A stretch of 64,000 bases of DNA from Lachnospiraceae bacterium UBA1759. GTDB taxonomy: Bacteria > Bacillota > Clostridia > Lachnospirales > Lachnospiraceae. A program made the position numbers and the translations under genes. The stretch's first letter is position 1. Each line of letters begins with the position of its first letter. The stretch is from NCBI GenBank assembly GCA_002315555.1, contig DCHF01000055.1:322829-386828 (forward strand), in the 5' to 3' direction. The notes below the pieces were generated by a model. The model did no database searches. It saw only the letters and a list, made by a program, of their open reading frames with translations, and was not told the origin of the DNA. Below are positions 26,499 to 36,176 of this stretch, one piece after another.

Positions 26499-26592
26499 GT
26501 AGGAAAGTGGAATAGAGAGGCGGCGACAGAAAAACAAGAATAGTGGTATGGGAGTTTTGTAGATTTTTCTGCAGATACTTTCGCAATCTATA

Positions 26593-26622
26593 TTGAAAGT
26601 AGTCGCAGGTGTTTTGTATACT
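26593..26622 (+). promoter_or_regulatory. Predicted promoter of the AT-rich gene pair
   Basis: TTGAAA (26593-26598), 18 bp and TATACT (26617-26622), 26 bp before the first gene of the pair. Confidence 0.6.
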
Positions 26623-26648
26623 AAATTTATGAAAGTGAGGTGAAACGG

Positions 26649-27269
26649 ATGAAAAAGTCCATACTGATCATCGTTTTTGGAAGTCTGATGTTAATGGTCT
26701 CACTTGCGGTTTTGTATATTAGAAATAAACCGGGGGATTTTGATTCGGATATGTTTGTACTCAATGAGAATTTAATTTCATCGCAGCAATATTTGACGTG
26801 CTCGAGCATGGATGAGATGGACATGTTGGCCCTTAATCCGTTTGATGGTGTTGTTTCGGACGGATCAAAGACCGAAATTCAGGAAATAGAGTGTCCGATC
26901 AATCTTACGTATTATTTCATGGATAACGGGCAACTGAAAAAAGCATTTACCATTAATAAAGGATCTATAATCAACGTTAATGCTTTTGAGATGGGTTATA
27001 GACGAGGACTGTTAAGTTTTCCAACATTCACAAAAGGTCTTCGCTATGCAAAACCGTTCACGGTCATTGGCGAAGAACCGGATCAGAATTATTATTATGT
27101 CCACTTAAGAGACCTTGAAAGAATTTGCCGCGACTATTACACAAAAGACGAATTGAAAATGAGGATGCTTGAAGAACGGGGGTTATCCGTGAAAGAAGCT
27201 GTGCACGATTTTGTGCGGACCGTGGACCGAATATACTATACAAAGGGGGTGTATTGTTCTTTGGATTGA
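26649..27269 (+). CDS. Unknown membrane-anchored extracytoplasmic protein
   Basis: About 206 residues; not recognised. The N-terminus is Met-Lys-Lys followed by a 20-residue hydrophobic helix without a clear cleavage site, so an anchored protein with its bulk outside the cell is likely. The remainder is mixed alpha/beta with many Tyr and acidic residues and two distant Cys pairs at most. ATG 26649 is chosen because GAGG lies eight bases upstream; a GTG at 26640 overlaps that site. DNA here is visibly richer in A and T than on either side, with codons such as AGA, ATA and TTA common. The next gene, 21 bases on, encodes a secreted protease, so it may be a partner, inhibitor or regulator (inference). 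Confidence 0.75.
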   Translation: MKKSILIIVFGSLMLMVSLAVLYIRNKPGDFDSDMFVLNENLISSQQYLTCSSMDEMDMLALNPFDGVVSDGSKTEIQEIECPINLTYYFMDNGQLKKAFTINKGSIINVNAFEMGYRRGLLSFPTFTKGLRYAKPFTVIGEEPDQNYYYVHLRDLERICRDYYTKDELKMRMLEERGLSVKEAVHDFVRTVDRIYYTKGVYCSLD

Positions 27270-27290
27270 TTAAAGAATTGGAGGGTGAAG

Positions 27291-28508
27291 ATGAAAAGGA
27301 GTATGAAAATTGCTGCTATTATTCTGAGCATTAGTGTGTTCGCAGCTGTGCTTTACTTAGGGCAGAATGAGGTGTTTGCTGTGGAAAGCCAGGGGGATTC
27401 GGCGACGTATGAGTTGGAGGGCAGTACTTCTGATCAGAGAAATGCACTTATTGCTTATGAGAAACTTTGGAACAGTTTTGAAAAAGATGATCAGGGAATG
27501 CCCGTATATTTTGAAGAATATGGTGGGGAGTATATTGATGGCAGTTTTTTGGTATTGCAAATAGTGGGACTGAACGAAGAATATGAGGAAAAGTATTTGC
27601 GGATATGCGAAGATAAGGAATTCGTAAAATTTGAGAATGTTAACAATTCATTGAATTATTTGCAGAAATATGACGAGTTGGCGCGAGAACTGATTGATGA
27701 TTATAACCTGGTGAGTTTTTGTGTTGATAGAAAGAACAATAAATACCTCATTCAGGTAACCGAAGATGATTTTGAAGAACTGTGCGAAGAAATTCAGGTC
27801 AGGGGACTGGCGGATATTATTGAAATTGAATCCAGTGCTCCAGCTGTAACGTGTGCTACGAATGTGTATGGTGGAGATAGAATAGTAAATTCATCCACTG
27901 GAGCATATTATAGTGCTTGTATTGGTGGTTACTATAATGGATACGAGGCGATATTGACCGCCGGACATGGAAATGAAGGATCTCCAAGCTTTAGTCGATA
28001 TTCATCGCATATTGGACAAGTGTGGAAACAACGTTGCAATACATTGAATAATGATACGACAGTCAATTCGTTAGGTGACTTTGCCATTATTGTGATGGGG
28101 GGTAATTACATCGGTACAAACAAAGTTAGAAATGCAACCAGTGTTGTGTCTGTGACAGGTTACTATTCGGGGGCACCTGTAGGCACTAATATTTACAAGT
28201 ATGGGTCAATGACAGGATATTCGTGGGGAACAATCCAACAGATTAATGTAACTGTTCGGTATGGACTTAACCAATATTATGTAAGAGGATTGTATCAGTC
28301 ATATATGCAAAATTCCTCAGGAGGAAATGCGGTGGATCAAGGAGACAGTGGAGGGTGCGTGTATGCAAATGATGGCTCATACAAGATCGTTGGAAATGTG
28401 AGTGGATATTATCGCACTGATAATGGTGTCAACCATATAATGTACACGTCGCCCATTTTTTTTGCAGTTGATTCTGTAAATGGAGGATTTAGTATTAAAA
28501 CTAACTGA
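27291..28508 (+). CDS. Secreted chymotrypsin-fold (S1) serine protease with pro-region
   Basis: About 405 residues. A Sec signal (hydrophobic SILSISVFAAVLYLG region ending near VFA) is followed by a 150-residue charged pro-region. A C-terminal domain starts near residue 185 and resembles alpha-lytic protease/streptogrisin (S1E). The catalytic triad is visible: His226 in ILTAGHG, Asp263 in LGDFAII and Ser353 in DQGDSGGCV. GGAGG sits six bases before ATG 27291. The gene is AT-rich like its upstream neighbour and ends only nine bases from a convergent gene, with no terminator seen. S1E proteases are common in Actinobacteria and less so in Clostridia; acquisition by transfer is plausible. The target is unknown. 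Confidence 0.85.
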   Translation: MKRSMKIAAIILSISVFAAVLYLGQNEVFAVESQGDSATYELEGSTSDQRNALIAYEKLWNSFEKDDQGMPVYFEEYGGEYIDGSFLVLQIVGLNEEYEEKYLRICEDKEFVKFENVNNSLNYLQKYDELARELIDDYNLVSFCVDRKNNKYLIQVTEDDFEELCEEIQVRGLADIIEIESSAPAVTCATNVYGGDRIVNSSTGAYYSACIGGYYNGYEAILTAGHGNEGSPSFSRYSSHIGQVWKQRCNTLNNDTTVNSLGDFAIIVMGGNYIGTNKVRNATSVVSVTGYYSGAPVGTNIYKYGSMTGYSWGTIQQINVTVRYGLNQYYVRGLYQSYMQNSSGGNAVDQGDSGGCVYANDGSYKIVGNVSGYYRTDNGVNHIMYTSPIFFAVDSVNGGFSIKTN

Positions 28509-28517
28509 GATTGCTGC

Positions 28518-29099
28518 TTAACAATCTATACGTTCTCTCTTCATAATCGAAAACTCCTCCGACTCCATAGACAGCTGCAGCAGCAACTTCTGCATCCGTG
28601 TTTCCAGGATGTCTCCCTGAATGGTAAGACGGAAATACACATAGGCGTTATCTTCGGAATAGGAGAGCAGTTGCATCTCTTTCATGTCAAAGCCGTAATC
28701 GCCGATCATGCTGAGGATCTCCGACATGGAATTCGGAATATTTCTTCTGCGCAGACGGACGGAAACGACCTCGGTCGGAACGGTGAGGTCGATGTCCTTT
28801 GTCAGCGCCTCAAATAACTCCGGCACCTGTTCGAACAGGATCCCGTACTGATACATGCGGCTGGTCTCCGTGATCTTCCGGACAACAGCCAGGTATCCGC
28901 TTCTCCGGTCATCGGGAATGTCCTTTCCGAGCCGCTCCAGCATGGCTGCCTCACGGTCGGGGCGGTTGATCACATAGTTCTGATCGCGAATCTTGGACTG
29001 AACCACTTCATTGGAACAATCCAGCCGCTCCATCAATATGTTCTTGATCTCGGTATCGATCCGGTCGATGTCTACTCGAATCTCGGGCAGGTCACGCAT
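28518..29099 (-). CDS. Chorismate mutase (AroQ type) fused to an ACT-like domain
   Basis: 193-residue protein. Residues 1 to about 90 form an AroQ-type helical chorismate mutase: IRVDIDRIDTEIKNILMERL, a Lys in VVQSKIRDQ, an Arg in NRPDREAAMLERL, and a final helix. These place the substrate-binding Arg and Lys residues as expected for the enzyme that makes prephenate. Residues about 105-190 look like an ACT regulatory domain (EVVSVRLRRRNIPNSMSEIL). In the usual P-protein a prephenate dehydratase domain lies between these two; here it is absent. Allosteric control by an aromatic amino acid is inferred. AAAGGAG precedes the ATG. Confidence 0.75.
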   Translation of the reverse strand: MRDLPEIRVDIDRIDTEIKNILMERLDCSNEVVQSKIRDQNYVINRPDREAAMLERLGKDIPDDRRSGYLAVVRKITETSRMYQYGILFEQVPELFEALTKDIDLTVPTEVVSVRLRRRNIPNSMSEILSMIGDYGFDMKEMQLLSYSEDNAYVYFRLTIQGDILETRMQKLLLQLSMESEEFSIMKRERIDC

Positions 29100-29198
29100 A
29101 ACAGGTTCTCCTTTAGTAAATCCTTTTTGTTAATAATACATCATATTCCCCAAAAGCGAAAGATACTTTTCACAGCGGATCAGGACGGATATTCTATG

Positions 29199-29238
29199 AT
29201 CCGCCGATCCTGTGTGTTTATGAACAGGATCAGCGGAT
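29199..29238. repeat. 15-bp inverted repeat upstream of abfA
   Basis: ATCCGCCGATCCTGT (29199-29213) pairs with ACAGGATCAGCGGAT (29224-29238) with one mismatch and a 10-base loop. It lies in the divergent gap between the chorismate mutase gene and abfA, and may be an operator or a hairpin in a leader. Confidence 0.6.
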
Positions 29239-29240
29239 GA

Positions 29241-30848
<1,608 letters not shown>

Positions 30849-30864
30849 GCGAAAAGTGTGCGTT

Positions 30865-31398
30865 ATGAATGATTTGATCCATGAACTGCAGACCGGACGG
30901 TTGACGATACGGCGCGTTCAGGCATCCGACTGGAGAGGCATCCGCGAGATCTATGCGGATGCCTCGAAGTCGTATTACGCGCAGTTTGATCGGCCGAATG
31001 ATCTTGATGAGGACGTTGTAAAAGCGCGGATCGCCCGCTGGGCCGATTTTTCCGAAAGCGCTGTCCATATGTTTTTTGCGGTATGTCTCGGGGAGACGAT
31101 CATCGGCTGCATCGCGTTCAATGCACGGCCGGACGGTTATGAGACCGGATACTGTTTCCACTCCGCGTACCACCGGAAGGGGTATGCGAAGGAAAGCTTT
31201 CAGGCGCTTATTTCCGCATTACGGGAACGGGGCGTACGGAAGCTCGAGGCCGGAACGGCGATGGACAACACCCCGTCCGTAAGTCTGCTCACGTCCCTCG
31301 GGTTTACGCTGACAGGGAACGAGCAGGTCTCGTTTTACAAAGATGAACACGGAAAGGATATTTTCTTTACCGGGGGGATCTTTGAACTGATATTGTAA
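30865..31398 (+). CDS. GNAT family N-acetyltransferase
   Basis: About 177 residues of the RimJ/RimL-like GNAT type: an N-terminal GRLTIRRVQASDW strand, acetyl-CoA-binding region YCFHSAYHRKGYAKESFQAL, and a final beta element. The acceptor is unknown. No strong ribosome binding site precedes ATG 30865; a GTG at 30856 in frame is an alternative. It begins 16 bases after abfA and may be read from that transcript. It ends at a terminator. Confidence 0.8.
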   Translation: MNDLIHELQTGRLTIRRVQASDWRGIREIYADASKSYYAQFDRPNDLDEDVVKARIARWADFSESAVHMFFAVCLGETIIGCIAFNARPDGYETGYCFHSAYHRKGYAKESFQALISALRERGVRKLEAGTAMDNTPSVSLLTSLGFTLTGNEQVSFYKDEHGKDIFFTGGIFELIL

Positions 31399-31400
31399 TA

Positions 31401-31470
31401 AAAAAACCCCCGGCTTGGGGAGAGGTGTCTGGAATTCCGAACAAATCTCCTAAAAGCCGGGGGGCTTTTA
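31401..31470 (+). terminator. Terminator after the GNAT gene
   Basis: Hairpin with CCCCCGGCTT pairing to AAGCCGGGGG and inner GGGAGA/TCTCC-type pairing, followed by CTTTTATATATTT. Confidence 0.75.
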
Positions 31471-31521
31471 TATATTTATTCTACTCGCTCACGATCGTTT
31501 CAGGTTCAGCTTCAGCAGGCT

Positions 31522-31833
31522 TCATACCGGTCCCTTAGCCTCCGGGGCGTTCACTTCCTGCTTAACAGTCCCCTCAAGGTACAGGATCGGTGTCCGCTTA
31601 AGATACAGGACCGTGCGGATCTCGATGACCACCGGTGAGAGTTTTGTTGTGCGGTCGAAGATTTCATCGCAAATAAAGATGCATAAAGAGGTTAGAAGAA
31701 GCCCCGTCACGACGCCAAGCACATAGTACTTATTCGTCAGGCGGCGCTCCTTCGGGACGCGCTTCAGCGGAAGCGAGATCCATAAAAACGGAACAAGAAA
31801 GCCGATGGAAATGCAAAGAACAGTAAAAAGCAT
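31522..31833 (-). CDS. Small membrane protein of unknown function
   Basis: 103 residues, not recognised. Two hydrophobic helices (residues about 3-22 and 37-56) flank a basic loop (PLKRVPKERRLTNK); a 45-residue C-terminal tail follows. AAGG lies before the ATG. It is downstream of the metallophosphoesterase gene on the same strand. The reading frame has typical codon use, which is the main support for it being real. Confidence 0.6.
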   Translation of the reverse strand: MLFTVLCISIGFLVPFLWISLPLKRVPKERRLTNKYYVLGVVTGLLLTSLCIFICDEIFDRTTKLSPVVIEIRTVLYLKRTPILYLEGTVKQEVNAPEAKGPV

Positions 31834-31876
31834 GGTTGTACCTTTACTAAGTCGGTATTGATGACACTATTTTGCT

Positions 31877-33049
31877 TCAAACCGGAAGCTCGCGGCCTTC
31901 GCCGCGTACATTTCCTTCGGAATCCGTGAACTGATACTCAAATTTGCCCTCGGCGGTCTTTGAGAACTGAACAGCGGCGCCGGCGAAATACTCACACGGT
32001 CCATCGGGATCGGTCTCTTCCCGGAAGATCGGGAGAGAAGCGACTAATGTCGGGAACGTGCAGGTCACGCGATGGGCGGGATCACCTGCCGGATGGAACA
32101 CAAGCTCATGGTTGTGGCCGCAGAACATGAGGTCAATGCCCATCTCGTTCAGCATCTTTGTCCAGCTTTCAAACAGTTCCTCTTCAATGTCGAACGGAGA
32201 CTCGCGGTACTCCATGATCGGACAATGGACCACCACGATGCGGTAGTCGATGCCCTCGCCCTCGTAGGGCTTTTCCGCGAGGACCTTTTTGATAAACATG
32301 TCCTCCAGACGGCGATAGTAGTGGAAATTCACCGTGTGGCCGTATTCGGCGTGGTCATCCGGCTTGTCTTCGCCACAGTCCAGAACCATGCCCCAGATGG
32401 GTCCGACCTTGAATGTATAGAAGCTTGCATCGCCGTCAAGCGGAATGTAACGGCCGATCTCCTCGGCATAGAAGCCGCGGCAGTCATGATTCCCGCGCGC
32501 GAACACGATGGGGCGCTCACCGAGTGTGATGAGCTCCGCCATGATGTAGATGTTGTCAAAATACTCCAGACAGCCGCTGTGGTTGGGCAGGTCGCCGTTC
32601 ATGATCAGAAGATCCGGGGACGCGCCGTAAAACAGTGCTGCATTTACGACCGGGTCGATGTGACTATGCGCATCCGCAATGTGGTAGGTGCGGATCTGTT
32701 CCATATCGCCGGTGAGCGGGACAAAGGAACGCGTCAGCCGCACAGGGTCTTCACTTTCCGCGAAGTAGGGCTTACGGTCGATGATCTTCCGGTAGACGAC
32801 AGTGTACTCACCGGCAGCGTCCAGCACGGACATCGGCACGTGCATGCGGTGCATGTCTGTGTGGGAACGCATGGTGCCCTGTGCAGCGTCCGGATAGACC
32901 TCGCCGGCCACCTCCAGCCACATCAGGCAGTCGGCGTTTACCGGAACCATGATCTGGTATTCGTCTCCGACCGCATACACCGCGGGGAGGGTCTTCATGA
33001 CCGGCGGCAGGATCGCCGCGATCTGCTGTTTTCTTTCGTCAATTAACAT
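31877..33049 (-). CDS. Metallophosphoesterase
   Basis: 390-residue calcineurin-like phosphoesterase. Metal-binding motifs in order: DAHSH, MNGDLPNHSG, ARGNHDCRG, VVHCP and CGHNHELVF, all as expected for a two-metal site; the first block carries an extra His compared with the common DxH. An N-terminal beta-sandwich of about 110 residues precedes the catalytic domain. There is no signal peptide. It lies 65 bases downstream of the large beta-helix gene and may share its transcript, though a GC-rich hairpin separates them. The substrate is unknown. Confidence 0.88.
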   Translation of the reverse strand: MLIDERKQQIAAILPPVMKTLPAVYAVGDEYQIMVPVNADCLMWLEVAGEVYPDAAQGTMRSHTDMHRMHVPMSVLDAAGEYTVVYRKIIDRKPYFAESEDPVRLTRSFVPLTGDMEQIRTYHIADAHSHIDPVVNAALFYGASPDLLIMNGDLPNHSGCLEYFDNIYIMAELITLGERPIVFARGNHDCRGFYAEEIGRYIPLDGDASFYTFKVGPIWGMVLDCGEDKPDDHAEYGHTVNFHYYRRLEDMFIKKVLAEKPYEGEGIDYRIVVVHCPIMEYRESPFDIEEELFESWTKMLNEMGIDLMFCGHNHELVFHPAGDPAHRVTCTFPTLVASLPIFREETDPDGPCEYFAGAAVQFSKTAEGKFEYQFTDSEGNVRGEGRELPV

Positions 33050-33063
33050 AGTGTCTCCTCTTT

Positions 33064-33100
33064 GCGGGCCGGAGGCCAGGCGCCCTGAGAACCGGCCCGC
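33064..33100. repeat. GC-rich inverted repeat between beta-helix and phosphoesterase genes
   Basis: GCGGGCCGG (33064-33072) and CCGGCCCGC (33092-33100) form a 9-bp stem. On the minus strand it is followed by AAAGAGGAGA, the phosphoesterase ribosome binding site, and not by T residues; it could stabilise RNA or reduce readthrough. Confidence 0.6.
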
Positions 33101-33114
33101 TTCACTGTATCATT

Positions 33115-36030
33115 TTATTTCACCCTCACCGCATATACATTACTTCTTGCGGTCACATACAGCACATCGCCCTCCGGTGACAGGGCCAGCGTTCCGGGAC
33201 GATCCTCCATAACGATACGCTTCAGGATATCACCCCCGGCATTGCAGATGAGCAGATCGCCGTCCGCCACGTACACGCGGTCGTTGTCCATATCGTTGAT
33301 GACGCTGTACTCACCGTGCTCCAGGAAGGTACGGACGTTTCTTAAGAAGCCCTTTTCGGTGACATCAAAGGCCATGACGCGCTTGTAGTATTCATCGACG
33401 GCAAGCGCGGTCTTTCCGGGCACTGCCGGCACCAGCGTGTTGGAGCGGATCAGGTCGTAGAAGTCCGGGATGACGGTCACGCCGTCCGGGGCGATGTAGA
33501 CATCCTCTGTATCGCGAACCGTATAATCCAGATAGGTGTTGTCGTCACGCCAGCGGTTAGCCGGATGCAGGGCCTGCTTCACGCCGGAAAGCTGAGAGGC
33601 CGGAAACTTGTCGATGACCCTCATCGTATTCTCCGGATCCTCCGGGTCCATCGTGTAAACGCGGACAACGGCATCCGGGGTGTACCAGCCGCCGTAAGAG
33701 GTGCCTTTGGCATCGGCCGGCTTGACATTCCTGATGGGCTGGCCGTTACGGGTCATGCCGCGTGCATACATATACTCGGTGACTACGAGCAGATTGCCCT
33801 CGGTGTCGAAATACATGGACAGCGGACGGAGCGGAACGTCACGGACCATGGAGAGCGCGCCGGTCGCACCGTCGATCTTGTAGATGCGGTACCAGCGGGC
33901 ATCGGCAAAGTAGAAGGAACCGTCCGGTCCTGTGCAGGCGGCGTCGGTGAATTCAAATCCGCCAAAGAGCTTGAACGGCTGATCGAGCAAAAGCTCCGGC
34001 TTTTTGTGCTCCGGTGCCGGGCCCTGCATAAAGTATGCGATCTGCCACGGACGAACGGTCTTACCGGTGTTGACATCGACCATTTCATCGGTCAGCGTGT
34101 ACTTGACCTGTGTATAGTTGGACAGGTTGATCCACTCGATATTTGAGCAGTCATACAGGCGGATGGCCTGCGGCCACGGATTCGGAAGCCAGATGACGCG
34201 GAAGGAGTAGTAGGTAGCGAAGGTCATGTCGTGGCAGTTCTGCAGCTCGAGCGGCTGGCACATCTGAGACTCGGCAACCTCTTCCTCGGTCTGGAATGCG
34301 TAAACTTTCCAGTTGGAAACGTTCTTGAACTTGGCCTCGTTGCGGACGTGATGCTCCAGGGACATGCAGTAAATGCGGCCGCGCGTGGAGGTGCCGTCTG
34401 CGTAGAAGCCGGCGCAGGCATAGGTGCTGGCGGTCCAGATATCCTTGAAGACGCCGCCGCCGTTTTCGGTGACCCAGAAGCTCCAGTACTGGTAGTCCCA
34501 TTTCTTGAGCGGGTCCGCATCGGCGGTACGGGTCTGGTTGTAGGTCGGTACCCACGGCTTGGACTGATCCTTGATCATGGTGCCGTGACCGCCCACAAAC
34601 TTGACGTCGTTAATGTAGGATTCGGCGTTTGCGACCCACTTTAAGCCGCAGGCGCGCGGGTTGCGGCTGCCGGTGTCGATGCCGATGCCGTTCAGGATAT
34701 TGGCGCCGCGTCCGGACTGAACGAGCGGCTTTGCGGGACCCATTTCCGTGAAGGCTTCCGTGCATTCCGGGAGACACAGCTGCGTCGCGATGGGATGCAG
34801 GCCGATAAGGACGGTATCGTCCTTTAAGGTCAGCGTATCGGTAACCTTGTACCAGCCCTGCGGGAAGTACAGCACCTTGTGCGCATCGATGGCGGCCTGA
34901 ATGGCAGCGGTGTCATCGGTCGTGTTGTCACCCTTGACGCCCAGATTCCGAACATTTACCCATTCTTCCATGGGCGGGAGCTCCGGAATATCGGTCTTTA
35001 CCGGGGCGGGCATTTCGGAAAGCGGCCGGGTCTTTACGACCGTGGTGACCTTGCCCGGGTCGTCCATATCCTGAAGGACCACACCATGGGTGAACTGATC
35101 GATCACATAGATGCCTTCTTTTCCTTCAACAGCCGTACCGCTTTCCACAAGCTCGGCGATGACCGGAGCGTTATTGCAAGTCACGTTCTTTAAGGTCCAC
35201 ATGGTGAACATGTTGTTTTCCAGGCGGATGGTCAGGGCAGCGGTCGCAACGTTTTCGAAGGAGCAGTCTTCCAGATAGATCTTGTCCATGAAGAGTTCTT
35301 CCGTGTCGATGACCTTCGGCACGTTTTTAAAGGAGGTGCGAAGCATCGTAAGACCAAGCTCTCTGGAGTGCATGGCGGATTTCTTCTGGCCCTCAAAGGC
35401 ACAGTCCACAGCCATGAACGGCCAGCCCGGAGAACACTTGGTGGTCTTTAAGCCGTAGTCGCCGCCTAAAAATACTACGTTTTCCATCTCGTTTCCGGCT
35501 TCATACATACCGGCGGCACAGTTTCCCGCGTCGATGACACAGTGGCTGACAAAGCAGTGCTGTGCATAATGGGTGCGGAGACCGACGGCGTACGGGTTAC
35601 CGTCGCCCAGACGGATGTCGATGTTGGAGAAGGCACTGTAGAAGGTACCCGGGTTCGCGTCACGGACCGGGTGATCGGCGTCAACGACACCGTCACAGTA
35701 CCAGATCATGTATTTGTAGCCGCCCTTGTCTTCCGGGTACGCGCGGTCAAAGCCTTCCGCGTGGTCCTTAAGAACAAACAGCGGGCGCTTTTTACCGCAG
35801 CCGATCAGGCGGATCGCCTTCGGAACATAGACCGTATCCGAAATCAGATAGGTGCCTTCCGGAACATAAACGATGCCGAAGTTCTCATTTTTCTTCAGAT
35901 CGAAAATGGCCTTCTGGATATTTGCGGTATCATCATGGATACCGTCTCCGTAGACCGGGTAGGAATCGGATCCCAGGACGTAGGCCTGAGGGTCGTTCGG
36001 GATCATTGTGTAAACAGATTCGCGTCTCAT
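33115..36030 (-). CDS. Large double beta-helix (pectate lyase 3-like) protein with propeller-like C-terminus
   Basis: About 971 residues. A first right-handed beta-helix begins with YPVYGDGIHDDTANIQKAIF, the pectate-lyase-3/GH55-type opening, and spans about 15-330. A second begins at NLGVKGDNTTDDTAAIQAAI (about 380) and runs to about 650. The rest contains repeated strands such as DGSFYFADARWYRIYKIDG and EGDVLYVTARSNVYAVRV, resembling an NHL/SMP-30 propeller. ATG 36030 with GGAG upstream is chosen over an upstream ATG that would read through the promoter. No signal peptide is visible, odd for a polysaccharide-binding fold. Relatives cleave or bind glucans and pectins; the activity here is not assigned. 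Confidence 0.75.
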   Translation of the reverse strand: MRRESVYTMIPNDPQAYVLGSDSYPVYGDGIHDDTANIQKAIFDLKKNENFGIVYVPEGTYLISDTVYVPKAIRLIGCGKKRPLFVLKDHAEGFDRAYPEDKGGYKYMIWYCDGVVDADHPVRDANPGTFYSAFSNIDIRLGDGNPYAVGLRTHYAQHCFVSHCVIDAGNCAAGMYEAGNEMENVVFLGGDYGLKTTKCSPGWPFMAVDCAFEGQKKSAMHSRELGLTMLRTSFKNVPKVIDTEELFMDKIYLEDCSFENVATAALTIRLENNMFTMWTLKNVTCNNAPVIAELVESGTAVEGKEGIYVIDQFTHGVVLQDMDDPGKVTTVVKTRPLSEMPAPVKTDIPELPPMEEWVNVRNLGVKGDNTTDDTAAIQAAIDAHKVLYFPQGWYKVTDTLTLKDDTVLIGLHPIATQLCLPECTEAFTEMGPAKPLVQSGRGANILNGIGIDTGSRNPRACGLKWVANAESYINDVKFVGGHGTMIKDQSKPWVPTYNQTRTADADPLKKWDYQYWSFWVTENGGGVFKDIWTASTYACAGFYADGTSTRGRIYCMSLEHHVRNEAKFKNVSNWKVYAFQTEEEVAESQMCQPLELQNCHDMTFATYYSFRVIWLPNPWPQAIRLYDCSNIEWINLSNYTQVKYTLTDEMVDVNTGKTVRPWQIAYFMQGPAPEHKKPELLLDQPFKLFGGFEFTDAACTGPDGSFYFADARWYRIYKIDGATGALSMVRDVPLRPLSMYFDTEGNLLVVTEYMYARGMTRNGQPIRNVKPADAKGTSYGGWYTPDAVVRVYTMDPEDPENTMRVIDKFPASQLSGVKQALHPANRWRDDNTYLDYTVRDTEDVYIAPDGVTVIPDFYDLIRSNTLVPAVPGKTALAVDEYYKRVMAFDVTEKGFLRNVRTFLEHGEYSVINDMDNDRVYVADGDLLICNAGGDILKRIVMEDRPGTLALSPEGDVLYVTARSNVYAVRVK

Positions 36031-36070
36031 GTTGTCTCCGTTCCGCAAGTGCCGGCAGCGTTCCCCGTAC

Positions 36071-36099
36071 TTGCTTTTCTTATTTCTGTTGTTTATAAT
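36071..36099 (+). promoter_or_regulatory. Predicted promoter of the HAD phosphatase gene
   Basis: TTGCTT (36071-36076), 17 bp and TATAAT (36094-36099). Confidence 0.55.
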
Positions 36100-36100
36100 C

Positions 36101-36128
36101 ATTATATCGGGTGCATGTAAAAAAGCAA
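36101..36128 (-). promoter_or_regulatory. Predicted promoter of the beta-helix gene
   Basis: On the minus strand, TTGCTT (36123-36128), 16 bp and TATAAT (36101-36106). The two divergent -10 boxes are one base apart, so the polymerases should compete. Confidence 0.55.
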
Positions 36129-36176
36129 ACAGAACTTCGTTCACAGCAGGAGATTAACCCGGTTGAAAGGAATAGC

